A DNA stretch of 64,000 bases from Astrobacterium formosum (GTDB lineage: Bacteria; Pseudomonadota; Alphaproteobacteria; Rhizobiales; Xanthobacteraceae). Within the stretch, counting starts at the first letter, position 1, and each line of letters starts with the position of its first letter. Under the pieces are notes generated by a model. The model did no database searches, was not told the DNA's origin, and worked only from the letters and a program-made list of their open reading frames with translations. The stretch lies in the NCBI GenBank assembly GCA_030848545.1, contig JAVDCA010000021.1, positions 1 to 64,000 on the forward strand, read 5' to 3'. A program made the translations under genes and the position numbers. This document shows positions 1-12,000 of this stretch, one piece after another.

Positions 1-3000
1 GTCGTTCGTCCCCGTGATCGTGATGGTCGCGCTGTGCTCGACCGATTCACCGAGTTCGTCGACGACGCTGTAGGTGAGTTGAATTACCTCGCTTTCGCCC
101 GCGGCGAGGCTCGTAAAGGCGTTCGGATCGACGTGCAGCGTGTGCCCATCGGCATCGAGCGAAAGGCCGGCCGTCAGACCGACCAGCCCGACCACCTGCA
201 GCACCGCCCCCTGGTCAATGTCGGTGACGTTCGTCCGCAGATCGATCGTGTAGGCCGGTGCATCCTCCGACACGGTCGAGACGATCGGCGTCGAGGCCAC
301 CGGACCGTCATTGGTGCCGATGACGGTGATCGTCAGCGTGCCGGTGGTGCTCGCCCCGTTGTTGTCGGTGTTGGTGTAGGTGAAGACATCCGCGACCTCG
401 TCGCCGTCGGCGATCGCCTGCACCGCCGCCCGCGCGTTGTCGAGCGTGTAGGTGTAGCTGCCGTCAGAATTGAGATGGAGAATGCCGTAGATCCCGGACA
501 CGTCGATGCCGACATTGCCGGCACTCCCGTCGACCGCCGTCACGGTCTGGGTGCCGCCGGCGTCCGGATCGGCGTCGTTTCCGAGCACGTTGCCGCCGAT
601 CGGCACCGCCGTGATGTCCTCGGTCACCTCACCGACATCCGCCGTGATCACCGGCGCGTCGTTGGTGCCGGTGATGTTGATGGTCAGGAACGAGGTCGAG
701 CGGGCGCCATGGGAATCCGTTACCGAATAGATGAAGAAATCCTGGACGGATTCATCCTGGGCGAGCGCCTGGGTGGCGGGATTGTCGTCGCCCAGCGTAT
801 AGGTGTAGTGGCCGTATTGATCGACGACCAGCGAGCCGTAGATGCCGGCCACGGCGTGGCCAACATTGGCGGTCAGGCCCTGCACCGAATAGACGCTGAG
901 CAAGTCGCCGGCGTCGACGTCGGTGTCGTTCAAGAGCACGCTGCCGGTGGCGGTCAGATCGCCTGCGAACGGCGTGTTGCCGGGATGGACGCCGGATTCG
1001 CTCACCGCGTCGGACGAATTGTCGTCGATCGTCGCCACCGGGACGTCATTGGTGCCGGTGATGTCGATCGTCAGCGTCGCCGACGTCGTCGCGTCGTGCT
1101 CGTCGGTGATCGTGTAGGTGAACACGTCGTGGCCGGTCTCGCCGAGCGCCAGCGCGTTGGTGGCCGCCTCGCCGTTGTCGAGCGCATAGCTGTAGGAGCC
1201 ATCCGCGTGGATGGTCAGCGAGCCGTATTTGCCGGCTACGACGGCGTCGGCACCGCCGGACGGAACGGTCGTATCCATTCCGTCCGTGCCGGCCCGGATC
1301 GCGGACACACTGAGGCTGGCGCCGTCGTCGAGGTCGCTGTCGTCGGCGAGCACGTTGCCCGCGGCGCTCGGATCGCCCGCGAAGGCGGTATTGCCCGGGA
1401 ACACGCCACCCTCGACCACCGGATTGCCGGCATTGGTGTTCGCGGTCGCGATCGGGGCGTCGTTGGTGCCGGTGACGGTGATCGTCTGTGTCTGCGGCAC
1501 AACCGCACCCTGCGCGTCCTGCACCTCATACGACACCACGATCATCGTGCTGTCACCCTCCGCCAGATGGTCGAACGCGGCGTCGGTCAGGTCGACCGTC
1601 AGCGTCGATCCCGCAAGGCTCACGCCCGCAGGCGCCGTCGCGGACGCAGTGCCGCCGTCGATCGCATAGGTCACGTTCGTGACCGTCAGCGTCACCGTCT
1701 CGCCGGCGTCGAGGTCGGACGCCCCGCTCAGCAGGTCGAGCGCGAGCGCGAGGTCCCCCTCATCGGCGGTCGCGGACAATGCTCCCGTCACCGTCGGCCC
1801 GTCATTGGTGCCCGTGATCGTGATGACGACGTCCTGCGTCGCCGTCGTGCCCTCGTCGTCCGTCACCGTCACCGGGAAGGTCTCGATGAAGGTGTCGCCC
1901 GCCTTCAGCGCCTGGTGCGCCGCATTGTCGAGCGTGTAGGTCCACGCGCCCGTCACGGCGTCGACCTCGAACGACCCGTAGGTCCCGGTCGCGTTGCCGC
2001 TGTAGGTCGCCGTCGCCCCGGCGTCGGCGTCGCTCGACTTCACCTGACCGGTCGCGGTCAGCGTCTCGTCCTCCTTGACCGAACCGGCCTGCGCCGAGCT
2101 GGTGATCACCGGGACGTCATTGGTGCCCGTGATGGTGACGACGATGTCCTGCGTCGCCGTAGCGCCCTTGTCGTCCGTCACCGTCACGGTGAAGGTCTCG
2201 GTGTGGACCTCGTCCGCCACCAGCGCCTGGTGTGCCGCATTGTCGAGCGTGTAGGTCCACGCGCCCGTCACGGCGTCGACCTCGAACGACCCGTAGGTCC
2301 CGATGGCGTCGCCGGTGTAGCTTGCCGTCGCGTCGGCATCGACGTCCTCCGACGTGACCGTGCCGGTGGCCGTCAGGGTCGCGTCCTCTTCGACCGAACC
2401 GGCCTGCACCGAGCTCGTGACCACCGGCGCGTCATTCGCCCCGTGGATCGTGATGGTGACGGTCTCGGTGTCGGTGCCGCCGTGGGTATCGGACACCATG
2501 ACGGTGAAGGTGTCGGTGACGGACTGGCCTTCCTTCAAGGCTTGCGTCGCCGGCCGGCTGTTGTCGAGCGTGTAGGTCCAGGCGCCGCCGGCGGTGATCG
2601 CGAAGGTCCCGTAGTCGCCGTCGGCGTCGCCGCTCCAGGTCAGCGCGGCGTCGGAATCGACGTCGTCCGCCACCATCTGGCCGGAGGCCGCCGGCAGGTA
2701 GCCATTGGTGACGTCGAAGGTGCGGACGGCCGCCGCACTGTGCGGCTCGTTGCCGTCGTAATACGGCCTGTTCTGCAGGTCCGAAATGAACGCCGCAGCC
2801 ATCGCCGCGTCGATGTCAATCCGCTCCTGTGAGGCGGTGCCGAAGCGGTCCGTCAGCGCACCGCCGTTCAGATTGCCGAGCAGGTTGTCGTGCATGCTCT
2901 GGAAACGGTCGGGCACGCCGTTGGGCGGATAAAGCGCGCCGTCCGGCGAGTACTTGACCAAGACATCGGTCAGCGGCTTGCCGTCGGCGTTCAGGTACTT

Positions 3001-6000
3001 GGCATACTCGATGCCGAGATAGACGAAGGGCAGGTTCGCCTCGACGTCGTAGTAGTTGCCCCCGGCCACGTAGGTGTCGTCGAGGAAGTCCCACACCTGG
3101 GCGATGGCATCGGCCATCGTGGCGCCGGCCGGCAAATTCGCCAGCACGGTGACGAGCAGCGTCGCCACCTCGGTCGGATGGAGGGCCAGCCACGGCCCGA
3201 TGGTCGAGTCGAGATCGACCGTCGGCTCGAAGCCGTTCGCCACCGCCGGATTGGTCCCCGCCTGGACGACATTGTCGAGGGAACCGGCTTCCACCGCCTC
3301 CCCGGTCACCTGCGAGGACTCGGAGATCACCGGATCGTCGTTGGTGCCCGTCACCGTCCACGACACCGTCGCTTGCGTCGTCGTGATGCCGTCGGAGACC
3401 CCATAGGTCACCGACACCACTGTCTCATCATCCTCCGCCAAGCTCTGATAGGCCGCGTTGGTCGGATCGAGCGTGAAGGAGTGAGTCTCCTCGTCGTAGG
3501 TCACGCCCGCCGGCAGTGTCGGCGGAAGCTCGACGAGCAGAGTCGTCCCGTCGTCGACATCGGAGGCGTTCAGAAGCGCATTCAGCGTCGCAGAGCCTCC
3601 GTCCTCGGTCGCCGTGCCTTCCACCGCGCCGGACACGACCGGGGCGTCGTTCGTGCCGGTGACGGTGAACGTCAGTGACGCCGGGGTCGTCTCCGTGCCG
3701 TCGGAGACGCCGTAGTCGACAGTCACGACCTGGGTCTGGCCTTGGGCCAGGTGCTGATAGGCCGGATCCGACGGATCGATCTGGAAGCTCGCTTCGCCGC
3801 TGTAGGTCTGCAGGCCGACATTGTCGATATAGAAGCCCTGGCGATTGCCGCCGGCGCCGTCCTGCAAGAACGGGTTGTTGGGTGCCTCGCCGGCGCGGAA
3901 CAGAATCTGCCCAACCGCCGTCCCGGCGACCGCTGCTTCGTGCAACTTGCCGACGATGAACTCCTGATAGTTCTCGAACGTGGAGCCCGTGCCGACGAGG
4001 TGGCCGTCGAGATAGTAGCTGACCGTGTCGTCGTCGCTTCCTTCGTTGAAGTCGGCCACCACCTGCACGGTATGCCACTGCGTCGGATCGATGTTGGACG
4101 CCAGCGTCACGTTGCCGGTCGCGAAGTCGAACGAATCGTTGGTCCAGTGCCCGTCGGCCTGCGGCGAGTTGATCGCCAGCCGCAGCCCGACCGCGGGATC
4201 GCCCGTGTATTCGAGCGCCATGAAGTTGTTGCGGTCGCTGCCGGTCGCCAGATCGATCTCGATCCGGGAGCCGTCCGCGACACCCTGAACCGGCTTGAAC
4301 TGGAACGTCAGCACGACCCGGTCGACGTCAGCGCCCGAGCCGGATTCACCCGCCGTCACGCTCAGGACGGGCGAGTACGGTCCGGCGAAGTCACCGGAGC
4401 TCGGATCATTCGCCAGCCGCAGAACGTTTCCGTGGTCGTCCTCGAGATCGACGATGGCGTTGGCGGGAGACGACGGGGAACCATCCGTCCATCCCTGCTG
4501 TCCCACCACCGATCCGAGCGCGTAGTCCTCGAAGTCGATCGCCTGGGTGTCGCCGACGAAGCTGACGCCCGCCGGCAGGCTGGCCGGCGGCACGACCACG
4601 AGCGTCGTGCCGGCGTCGACATCCGATGCATTCGCCAGCGCATCGATGGTCACGATCGAACCATCCTCGCTCGCGTCGGCATTCAATGTTCCGGTCACCA
4701 CCGGACCATCGTTGGTGCCCGTCACCGTCCAGGAGACCGATGCCGGCGTCGTCGTGATGCCGTCGGAGACGCCGTAGTCCACCGTCACGGTCGCCGTGGC
4801 ACCCGGCGCCAGGCTGTCGAAGGCCGGATCGGTCGGATCGAGCGTGAAGGAATTCGTCGCCGGGTTGTAGGTCACGCCCGGCGGCAGCTCGTTCGGAACG
4901 TCGACTACGAGCAGAGTCGCATTGTCGACATCGGAGGCGTTCAGAAGCGCATCGAGCGTCGAGGTTCCGCCGTCCTCGGTCGCCGCGCCTTCCACCGCGC
5001 CGGACACGACCGGCGCGTCGTTGGTGCCGGTGATCGTGATGGTCACGTCCTGCGTCGCCGTCCCGCCCTCGCCGTCCGACAGCGTCAGCGTGTAGGTCTG
5101 CGTCACCACCTGGCCGTCCGCCAGATGGTCGATCGCGGCGTTGTCGACCGCAAAGGTCCAGCTCACGGCGCCCTGGCCGTCGACCGTCCCGTCGGGGGCC
5201 ACAACCGCCTCGAGCGTACCGAAGCCGCCTTCCGGCGACGTTACCGACACCGTATGGGCATCGCTCAGATCGACGTCCAGGAACGGAACGACGCCCTTCG
5301 CCGTGTATTCATGGCTCGTCTCGTCCGGCGCACCATCGACCACCTCGGCGACCGCGCCGCTGAACGAACCCAGCGTGAACGTATCGACCGCGATCCCGCC
5401 GGGCACGTCGATGCTGGTGAACCAGCCATAGCGGTTGCCACCCACCTCGGCCGGAATGGTGTCGGCCGGACTGGACAAGGTCGCGACGTGAATGACCGTG
5501 CCGTCCTCGTCGACCAAGTTGAGGTCCACCGACAGCACACCACCGACATCGTGGAACACGTGCTGCAGCGTGTACCAGCCGCTTTGGGCGATCGTGATCG
5601 AGTTGGCCACAGGAGCGTTCGAGTTCCCGTCGGCGTTGTTGTTGCCGCCGACGTGGAGAACGCCGGTTCCCGTGCTGACCACGTGGAAGATGTAATCCCG
5701 CTGGTGCGCGCCGTCCGAGCCGTTCGCCGCGACCGAATACTCGAAGCCCTGATCGTCGCCCCAACTCGTGTCCAGATAGACCTTCACGCCCGACGTCAGC
5801 CCGTCGACGAAGGCGGTCCGATAGCCATCGAAGCGCGTGAACGGACCGGAGTCCGTTTCCGTCAGGATCGCATAGTGCGACCCATCCGGCGTCTGCAGCG
5901 CAGTCGTCGATTCGTCGACGACCGTCACCTCGCCGTAGTCGCCACCATCAAAGATCCCGTCAGAAGACGTCTCGAAGCCCTGCGCAAAGCCGAGCGTTGG

Positions 6001-9000
6001 CCCGTCATTGGCACCGGTGATCGTCACCGTCACGAGCTGCGACGCCGTGCCGTCCTGTGAGACCGCCGTGAAGGTGTCGGTGAGCGTCTCTTCCGCGCCC
6101 AGTTGCTGGATCGCCGCCTGCGTGCCGTCCGCCGTGTAGGTCCAGTTCCCCGCCGCTTCGAGCGTGAACGTCCCGTAGCTGCCCACCGTCCCGGCCTGAA
6201 CCGCGAAGATCGACTGTCCCGCGTCCGCGTCGGTGACCGTCAGAGCCCCGCCGGTCGTCAGAGTCGGAGTCGTGGCATCTTCAGTCACGTCGCCGGTCGC
6301 ATCGCCGCCGATCACCGGAACGTCGTTGGTCCCGTGGATCGTCACCGTCACGAGTTGCGACGCCGTGCCGTCGCTCGACACCGCCGTGAACGTGTCGGTC
6401 AGACTCTGGCCGGCGCCCAGTTCCTGGATCGCCGTCTGCGTGCCGTCCGCCGTGTAGGTCCAGTTCCCCGCCGCATCGAGCGTGAACGTCCCGTAGCCGT
6501 TGCTGCCCGCCGTACCCGCTTGCACCGCAAAGGTCGACTCTCCCGCGTCGGTGTCGACGATGGTCAGCGCCCCGCCGGCCGTCAGGTCCGGAGTCGTGGC
6601 GTCTTCCGTCACGTCGTCAACCGCGACACCGCTGATCACCGGAACATCGTTTGTGCCGGCGATCGTGATCGTCACGACCTGCGAGGCCGTGCCGTCCTGC
6701 GAAACCGCTGTGAAGGTGTCGGTGAGCGTTTCGATGGCCGACAGCGCCTGAACCGTCGGGTCGCCATTGTCGAGCGCATAGGTCCACGCCCCGTTCTCAT
6801 CCAGCGTGTAGCTGCCGTAGGAGGTCGTGGCAGACGCCGGCACGAAGAAGCTCTCGCCGGCGTCGACATCGGCGATCGTCAGCGTCCCGGAGGCGGAGAG
6901 TTCGTTCTCCTCGGTCACGTCGCGGTCGCCCGTCGTCTCGCCGGTGATCACCGCAAAGTCGTTGGCGCCGTGCACCGCGATGGTCAGCGTCGCCGTCGCG
7001 GTGTCCTCACCGTCGGAGACCGTATAGGTGAAGGTTTCCGTCAGCGGTATGCTGCCGGTGTTCAGCGCCTGCACCGTCGCGTTGTCTTCGTTGATACGGT
7101 ACGTATAGCCGCCGTCGGCACCGAGCGTCAGGAAGCCATAGGTGGTGGCGAACTCGGTGCCGACCGTGCCGCCGCCGCTGATCGCCGTGACGACCAAGTC
7201 GCCGTGCGCGTCGTCGAGGTCGATGTCGTTGGTGAGCACGTTGCCGGTGGCGTTCTGGCCGCCCGCGCCGTTGAGCGTGCCGCCTTTCTCGGTGGCATCG
7301 CCGCCGTCCTTGGCGGTCAGCGTGATGACGTTGCCGTTCGTGCCATTGATCGTGAACACCTGGTCGTCTTCATCGAAGACGGAGTCCGAGCCCGAGAAGC
7401 GAATGGTCTCGAAGTTCGCCAGCGTGTCGGTGCCCTGGCCGAGCGTGCCGGCATTGACCTGAAGGGTCGCGGCGTCGAAGGTGTTGGCCAGGTTGTCGAC
7501 GGCGGTGCCGACGAAACGCGCCTCGTCGACGCCGTCGCCGCCGTCGAGCACGTCGTTGCCGCCGTTGCCTTGCAGTATGTTGGCGAACTCGTCACCGGAG
7601 ATGAAATCCGGGCGTTGCGTACCGACGATGTTCTCGATCCGGATCAGCGTGTCGGAGCCGCCGGCCGTGGTGAGCGCGCTGTAGCCGGCACCGTCGTCGG
7701 AGTCGATGGTGACGTTGAGGCCGATGCCAGAGTCAATAGCCGAGTAGTCGACCGTGTCGGAGCCGCCGGCGCCGTCGAACACGTTGGCGCCCGCATTTCC
7801 GATGAAGGTGTCGTCGCCCGAGCCGCCGGTGGCGTTCTCGATCGAGATCAGGACGTCGGTGCCGATATCGTCACCGGTGGCGAGGCCGACAGCAAGCGTC
7901 GGTGAGTAGCCGTTGGCGGACAAGAGGTCGCCGACCGTGTCGGGATTGGGGCCGCCGGCGCCGTCGGCGCCGGACAGGGCAGTCGCGGAGCGGTCGGCCG
8001 CCCGCAGATCGATCGTGACTCCGGCGTTCGCAGACGGATAGGTGACCGTGTCGTCGCCGATGCCGCCGTCGTAGATGTCGTCGCCGCCGCCCTGGCCGCC
8101 GATGATGGTGTCGTTGCCCGCGCCGGTCTTGACGACGTCGTTGCCGTCGCCCGCGTGGACGGTATCGTCGCCGGAGCCGGTGACGACGGTGTCGTTCGAG
8201 GAGCCTCCGATCTCGATGTTCTCGTTCTCCGTCGAACCGGACAGGTCGATGGAGTTGCCGCTTCCGTTCGCGAACAGGATGACGTCGCCGTCCTTCGCCG
8301 CGGCCGCGGCCGCGGTGCCATCGGCGAAGCCGCCGCTGCCGACCAGCAGATAGGTATTGCCGTTGCCGTCGGTGACGCGCTCGACGCCGATCAGGCCGTC
8401 GGTGCCGTCGGTCGCGGAGGCGATGCTCCAGCCCGCCTGATCACCGTCGGCATAGGCGTTGACGTCGGTCGCGGTCGTGATGTCGGCGGCGGTCAACGTC
8501 CCTGAATAGCGCGCGGTATCGATGCCGCTGCCGCCGGCGATGAAGTCGGCGCCGCCACGGCCTTCGTAAGTGCGGCCGACGTCCGGCCAACCATAGTCGC
8601 CGCGGAAGCGATCATCCCCGGACGTGCCGAGGATCTGCTGACCGGCGGAGCCATAAGGATAGATCGAGAGCGGCGGCGTGCCGTCCGTAAAGGCGTTGCC
8701 GGACAGTCCGAGAGCGGCTTCGACATCAACGGTCGCATCCATGGCACCGACGCCGATTTTCGCGCCCACCGAGGCGCCGAAGGTGTTGCCGGCGATGGTC
8801 AGGCTGTCGGGATCGTCGACATTGATGTGGTTGCCGTTGTCGTCAAACGAGTTGCCGAGGATGGCCGAGGCACTGACGCCCGGGTTGAGATACATGCCCG
8901 AGGCCCAACCGGTGACGGCGTTGCCCGTCACCTGCAGGTTCACGGTGTTTGCACCGTACGTCGACAGGATGCCGCGCAGATCCGCTTCGGCGCTACTGCC

Positions 9001-12000
9001 CGCGTCGATGATATTGTTGGCGATAGTGACGTCCGACTGGGCGCCGTTGATGAAGACGCCGGAGCGCTGTGATCCGTAATCGAGGCGGCCACCGACGATC
9101 TCCATGCCGTCGATGGTGACGCCGTCGGCGGTGATCTGGAAGCCGCCATTGAGGATCGACTCGGCGCCGCGTTCGCCGTCGGATGCGATGCCGGCATTGG
9201 CGCCGAAAATCGTCACGTCTTTGTCGACGGTGACGTTCTCGGTGTAGGTTCCGGCGGCGATCATGATCGTGTCGCCGGCCTCGGCGGCGTCGATGGCCGC
9301 CTGCAGCGACATGCCTTCCTTGACGACGATGGTGCCGTCGGGCGCGGTGATGACTGAACGCGTGTTCACGACGCTGGGCGGGCCCTGAATTGAGAGCGCC
9401 ATCGCCTCGGCGTCTTCCTCGGTGGCGTAGATGAGCGTGAAATGCGTGCTCTCGGCGCCGCGATAGGCGTCGTTGGTCACCTGCCAGCCGGTGCCGACAT
9501 AGTCCGCCGGCAGAATCAAACCGGTCAGGTCGTTGACGGCCGAGATATCGTCGATGTAGATGCCGATCGGCTCGTCATGGGTGAACGTACCGGTGAAGGT
9601 CACGCCCGACATCGGCTGGTCGTAGTAGATATTGGTGGGATAAAGGCCGATCGAGCCCCAGAGGTTGCCGGTGGTGGTGACGTTTTCGAGCGTCACGTTG
9701 AGCGTGTCGGTCAAGGCGATGCCGACGCCGTCGGTGTCCATGCCGTCCGCCGTGACGTTGGACAGCGTGGCGTTCATGACGCCGTTGAGGTCGAACTCGG
9801 ACCGGCCAGAGTTCTGGACGGTGACGTGATCGATAGTCAGCCCATCGAGACGATCGCTCGGATCACCGGTATCGGGCTGGACCTTGATGCCGTAATTTCC
9901 GCCCAGCGGCGCCGCGGCGGGACCATTGAGGGTAAAGTTGGACAGACTCGTCCCGTCGGCGGTCACGAGCATGCCGTAGCCGTCGATTCCCGACGCATCG
10001 ATGACCGTGCCGTCCTCGCTCTGGCCGATGATGGTCAGCGTCTTGTCGATATTGAGCGTCGACGTGCCGAGATTATGCGTGCCGTCGAGCAGCAAGAGGA
10101 CGTCGCTTGTCGAGGCACTGGCAACGACGGCGGACAGGCTGATGGCGCCGTTGACGCCCGCAGGATCGACCAGCCACACGGCCTGGTCGGCGAACTGCAG
10201 CTTCTCGACGCCGGTGAGCGTGTCGGTGCCTCCGTCAGCGGTCATCACGACCACGTGGCCGTCGGAAATGGAGATTGTTGCGTCACCGTAGTCACCGGAC
10301 AGAACGGCGGTGTCCTTGCCGCCGCTGCCGACCAGCGTGTCGTCTTCAGCCGTGCCGGCCAGCATGTCGTTGCCAGAGCCGCCGACGAGGGTCACCGAAT
10401 CGTCGGCATTGGTGACCGACAGCAAGGACAGAGTGACGTTGTCGTAGAGCGCCACATCCGCACCCGAGATAGTGACGTCGCTGACCGTTACGGCCGGACC
10501 GGCATTGCTCTGGCCCGGCTCGCCGATGCGGATGCCCGTGCTCGTGCCGTTGATCGTGCCATCATGGACGGTGATATTGGAGGCGCTGGCCGGAACACTC
10601 GCGTAGGAGCCGTCGTCGCGGGCCTTGATGGCAATGGCAGCGCCGAGGTCGAGGGGGACCATATCCGGCTCGGAGCTCGAGCCGACATCGGTGAAGATGA
10701 AGTTGCTGATTTCGATGTTGGCGTAGGTGCCGTGCTTGAGGTTGATATCGATGCCGTTGCCGTACTCGCCCTTGCCGGCAGCGCCGAAGGCCGGGCCGCG
10801 GCCGAACTCGCCGACGTCATTCATCGTGATGTTGGTGATGATGGCGTTGCTCAGCTGCTCGGCGTAGATGCCCTTCTCGGTGAGGTGGGCGAAACTGGTG
10901 CCGTCGATGGTGACATCGTCGAACGCGCCCGCCGCCGTAGCGGCGTAGATCGCCATGCCGTGGTAGCTGTCGGTGATCGAACCGCCGGTCATGGTGAAGT
11001 CGGTGACGACCGCAGCGGTACCCTTGCGCACGCCGCTCACGCACTCGTCGAGCGTGACTCCATCGAGGCTCAGGCCATTGTTGGAGCCCAGTTCGATGCC
11101 GGTCGCGAAACTGGTCACGGTCAGTTTTTTGATCGTGATGCCGTTTGCGGACACGGTAATGCCGGCGCCTGATGCCCCCGTGTAGCTTGCCGCCGTCTCG
11201 AGCCAGTCACCCACGGTGGTGCCGTCTGGAATGGAATTGCCCGACCGGAAAGTGCCCTGAATGACCACGTCGGCAGCGTTACCGGAGGCGCTCTGCAGGG
11301 TCAGACCAGCCTTGTTGATGGTGACGTTCTCGGTATAGGTGCCGTTCGCGATCAAGATGGTGTCGCCGGCTGCGGCCGCATTTATCGCCGCCTGGATGGT
11401 GGCATAGCCGCCATTGCCGACGAGCAGGATCTCGCCGGGTTCCACGCCGTCGACAACCTCGATGCCGGTGAGAAGGTCGCTTCCCTCACCACCACTCGTG
11501 GCGACCTGCCACCCGGGCTGGTCGCCGACCGTGAACGGATCGGCGTCGGCAACTGCCGTGATCATCGCCGGCGTCACCGCGTCGGTGTAGGACGCCGTGT
11601 CGGTGCCGCTGCCGCCCTGGAGGTAGTCGCCCCCCCCACCTCCGGTCAGCGCGTCGTCGCCGTCGCTGCCCTTGAGAACGTCCGGAAGCGTCGTGCCGAC
11701 GAGCGTATCCGCACCGGTCGTGCCGGTCGCACGCCCGGCCTGCTCAAGAGTAGGCAGCCCGGTGATCGCACCTACATCCTTGAAGGTATTCGTAACGTCC
11801 ACCACGATCGTGGCGACATCGGCACCGATGTCGTAGGCGATGCCGGCGACGTAACCGGCCGACGGGGCGATCGCCTCGTCGTTGTAAGTGAAGTTGTTGT
11901 CGGAGAGCGTGAGATTGGAAGACGGCGTCGGATTGCCGTTTCCCGAGCCTTCGAAATAGAGAGCATAGCTGTAGGTGGCACCGGCATTGAACTCGTTACT

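Noticed and set aside
34-7300. Regularly spaced similar sequences that could suggest a CRISPR or satellite array
   Set aside because: The repeats are over 300 bases long, in frame, and encode VCBS domains; there are no short direct repeats with unique spacers.
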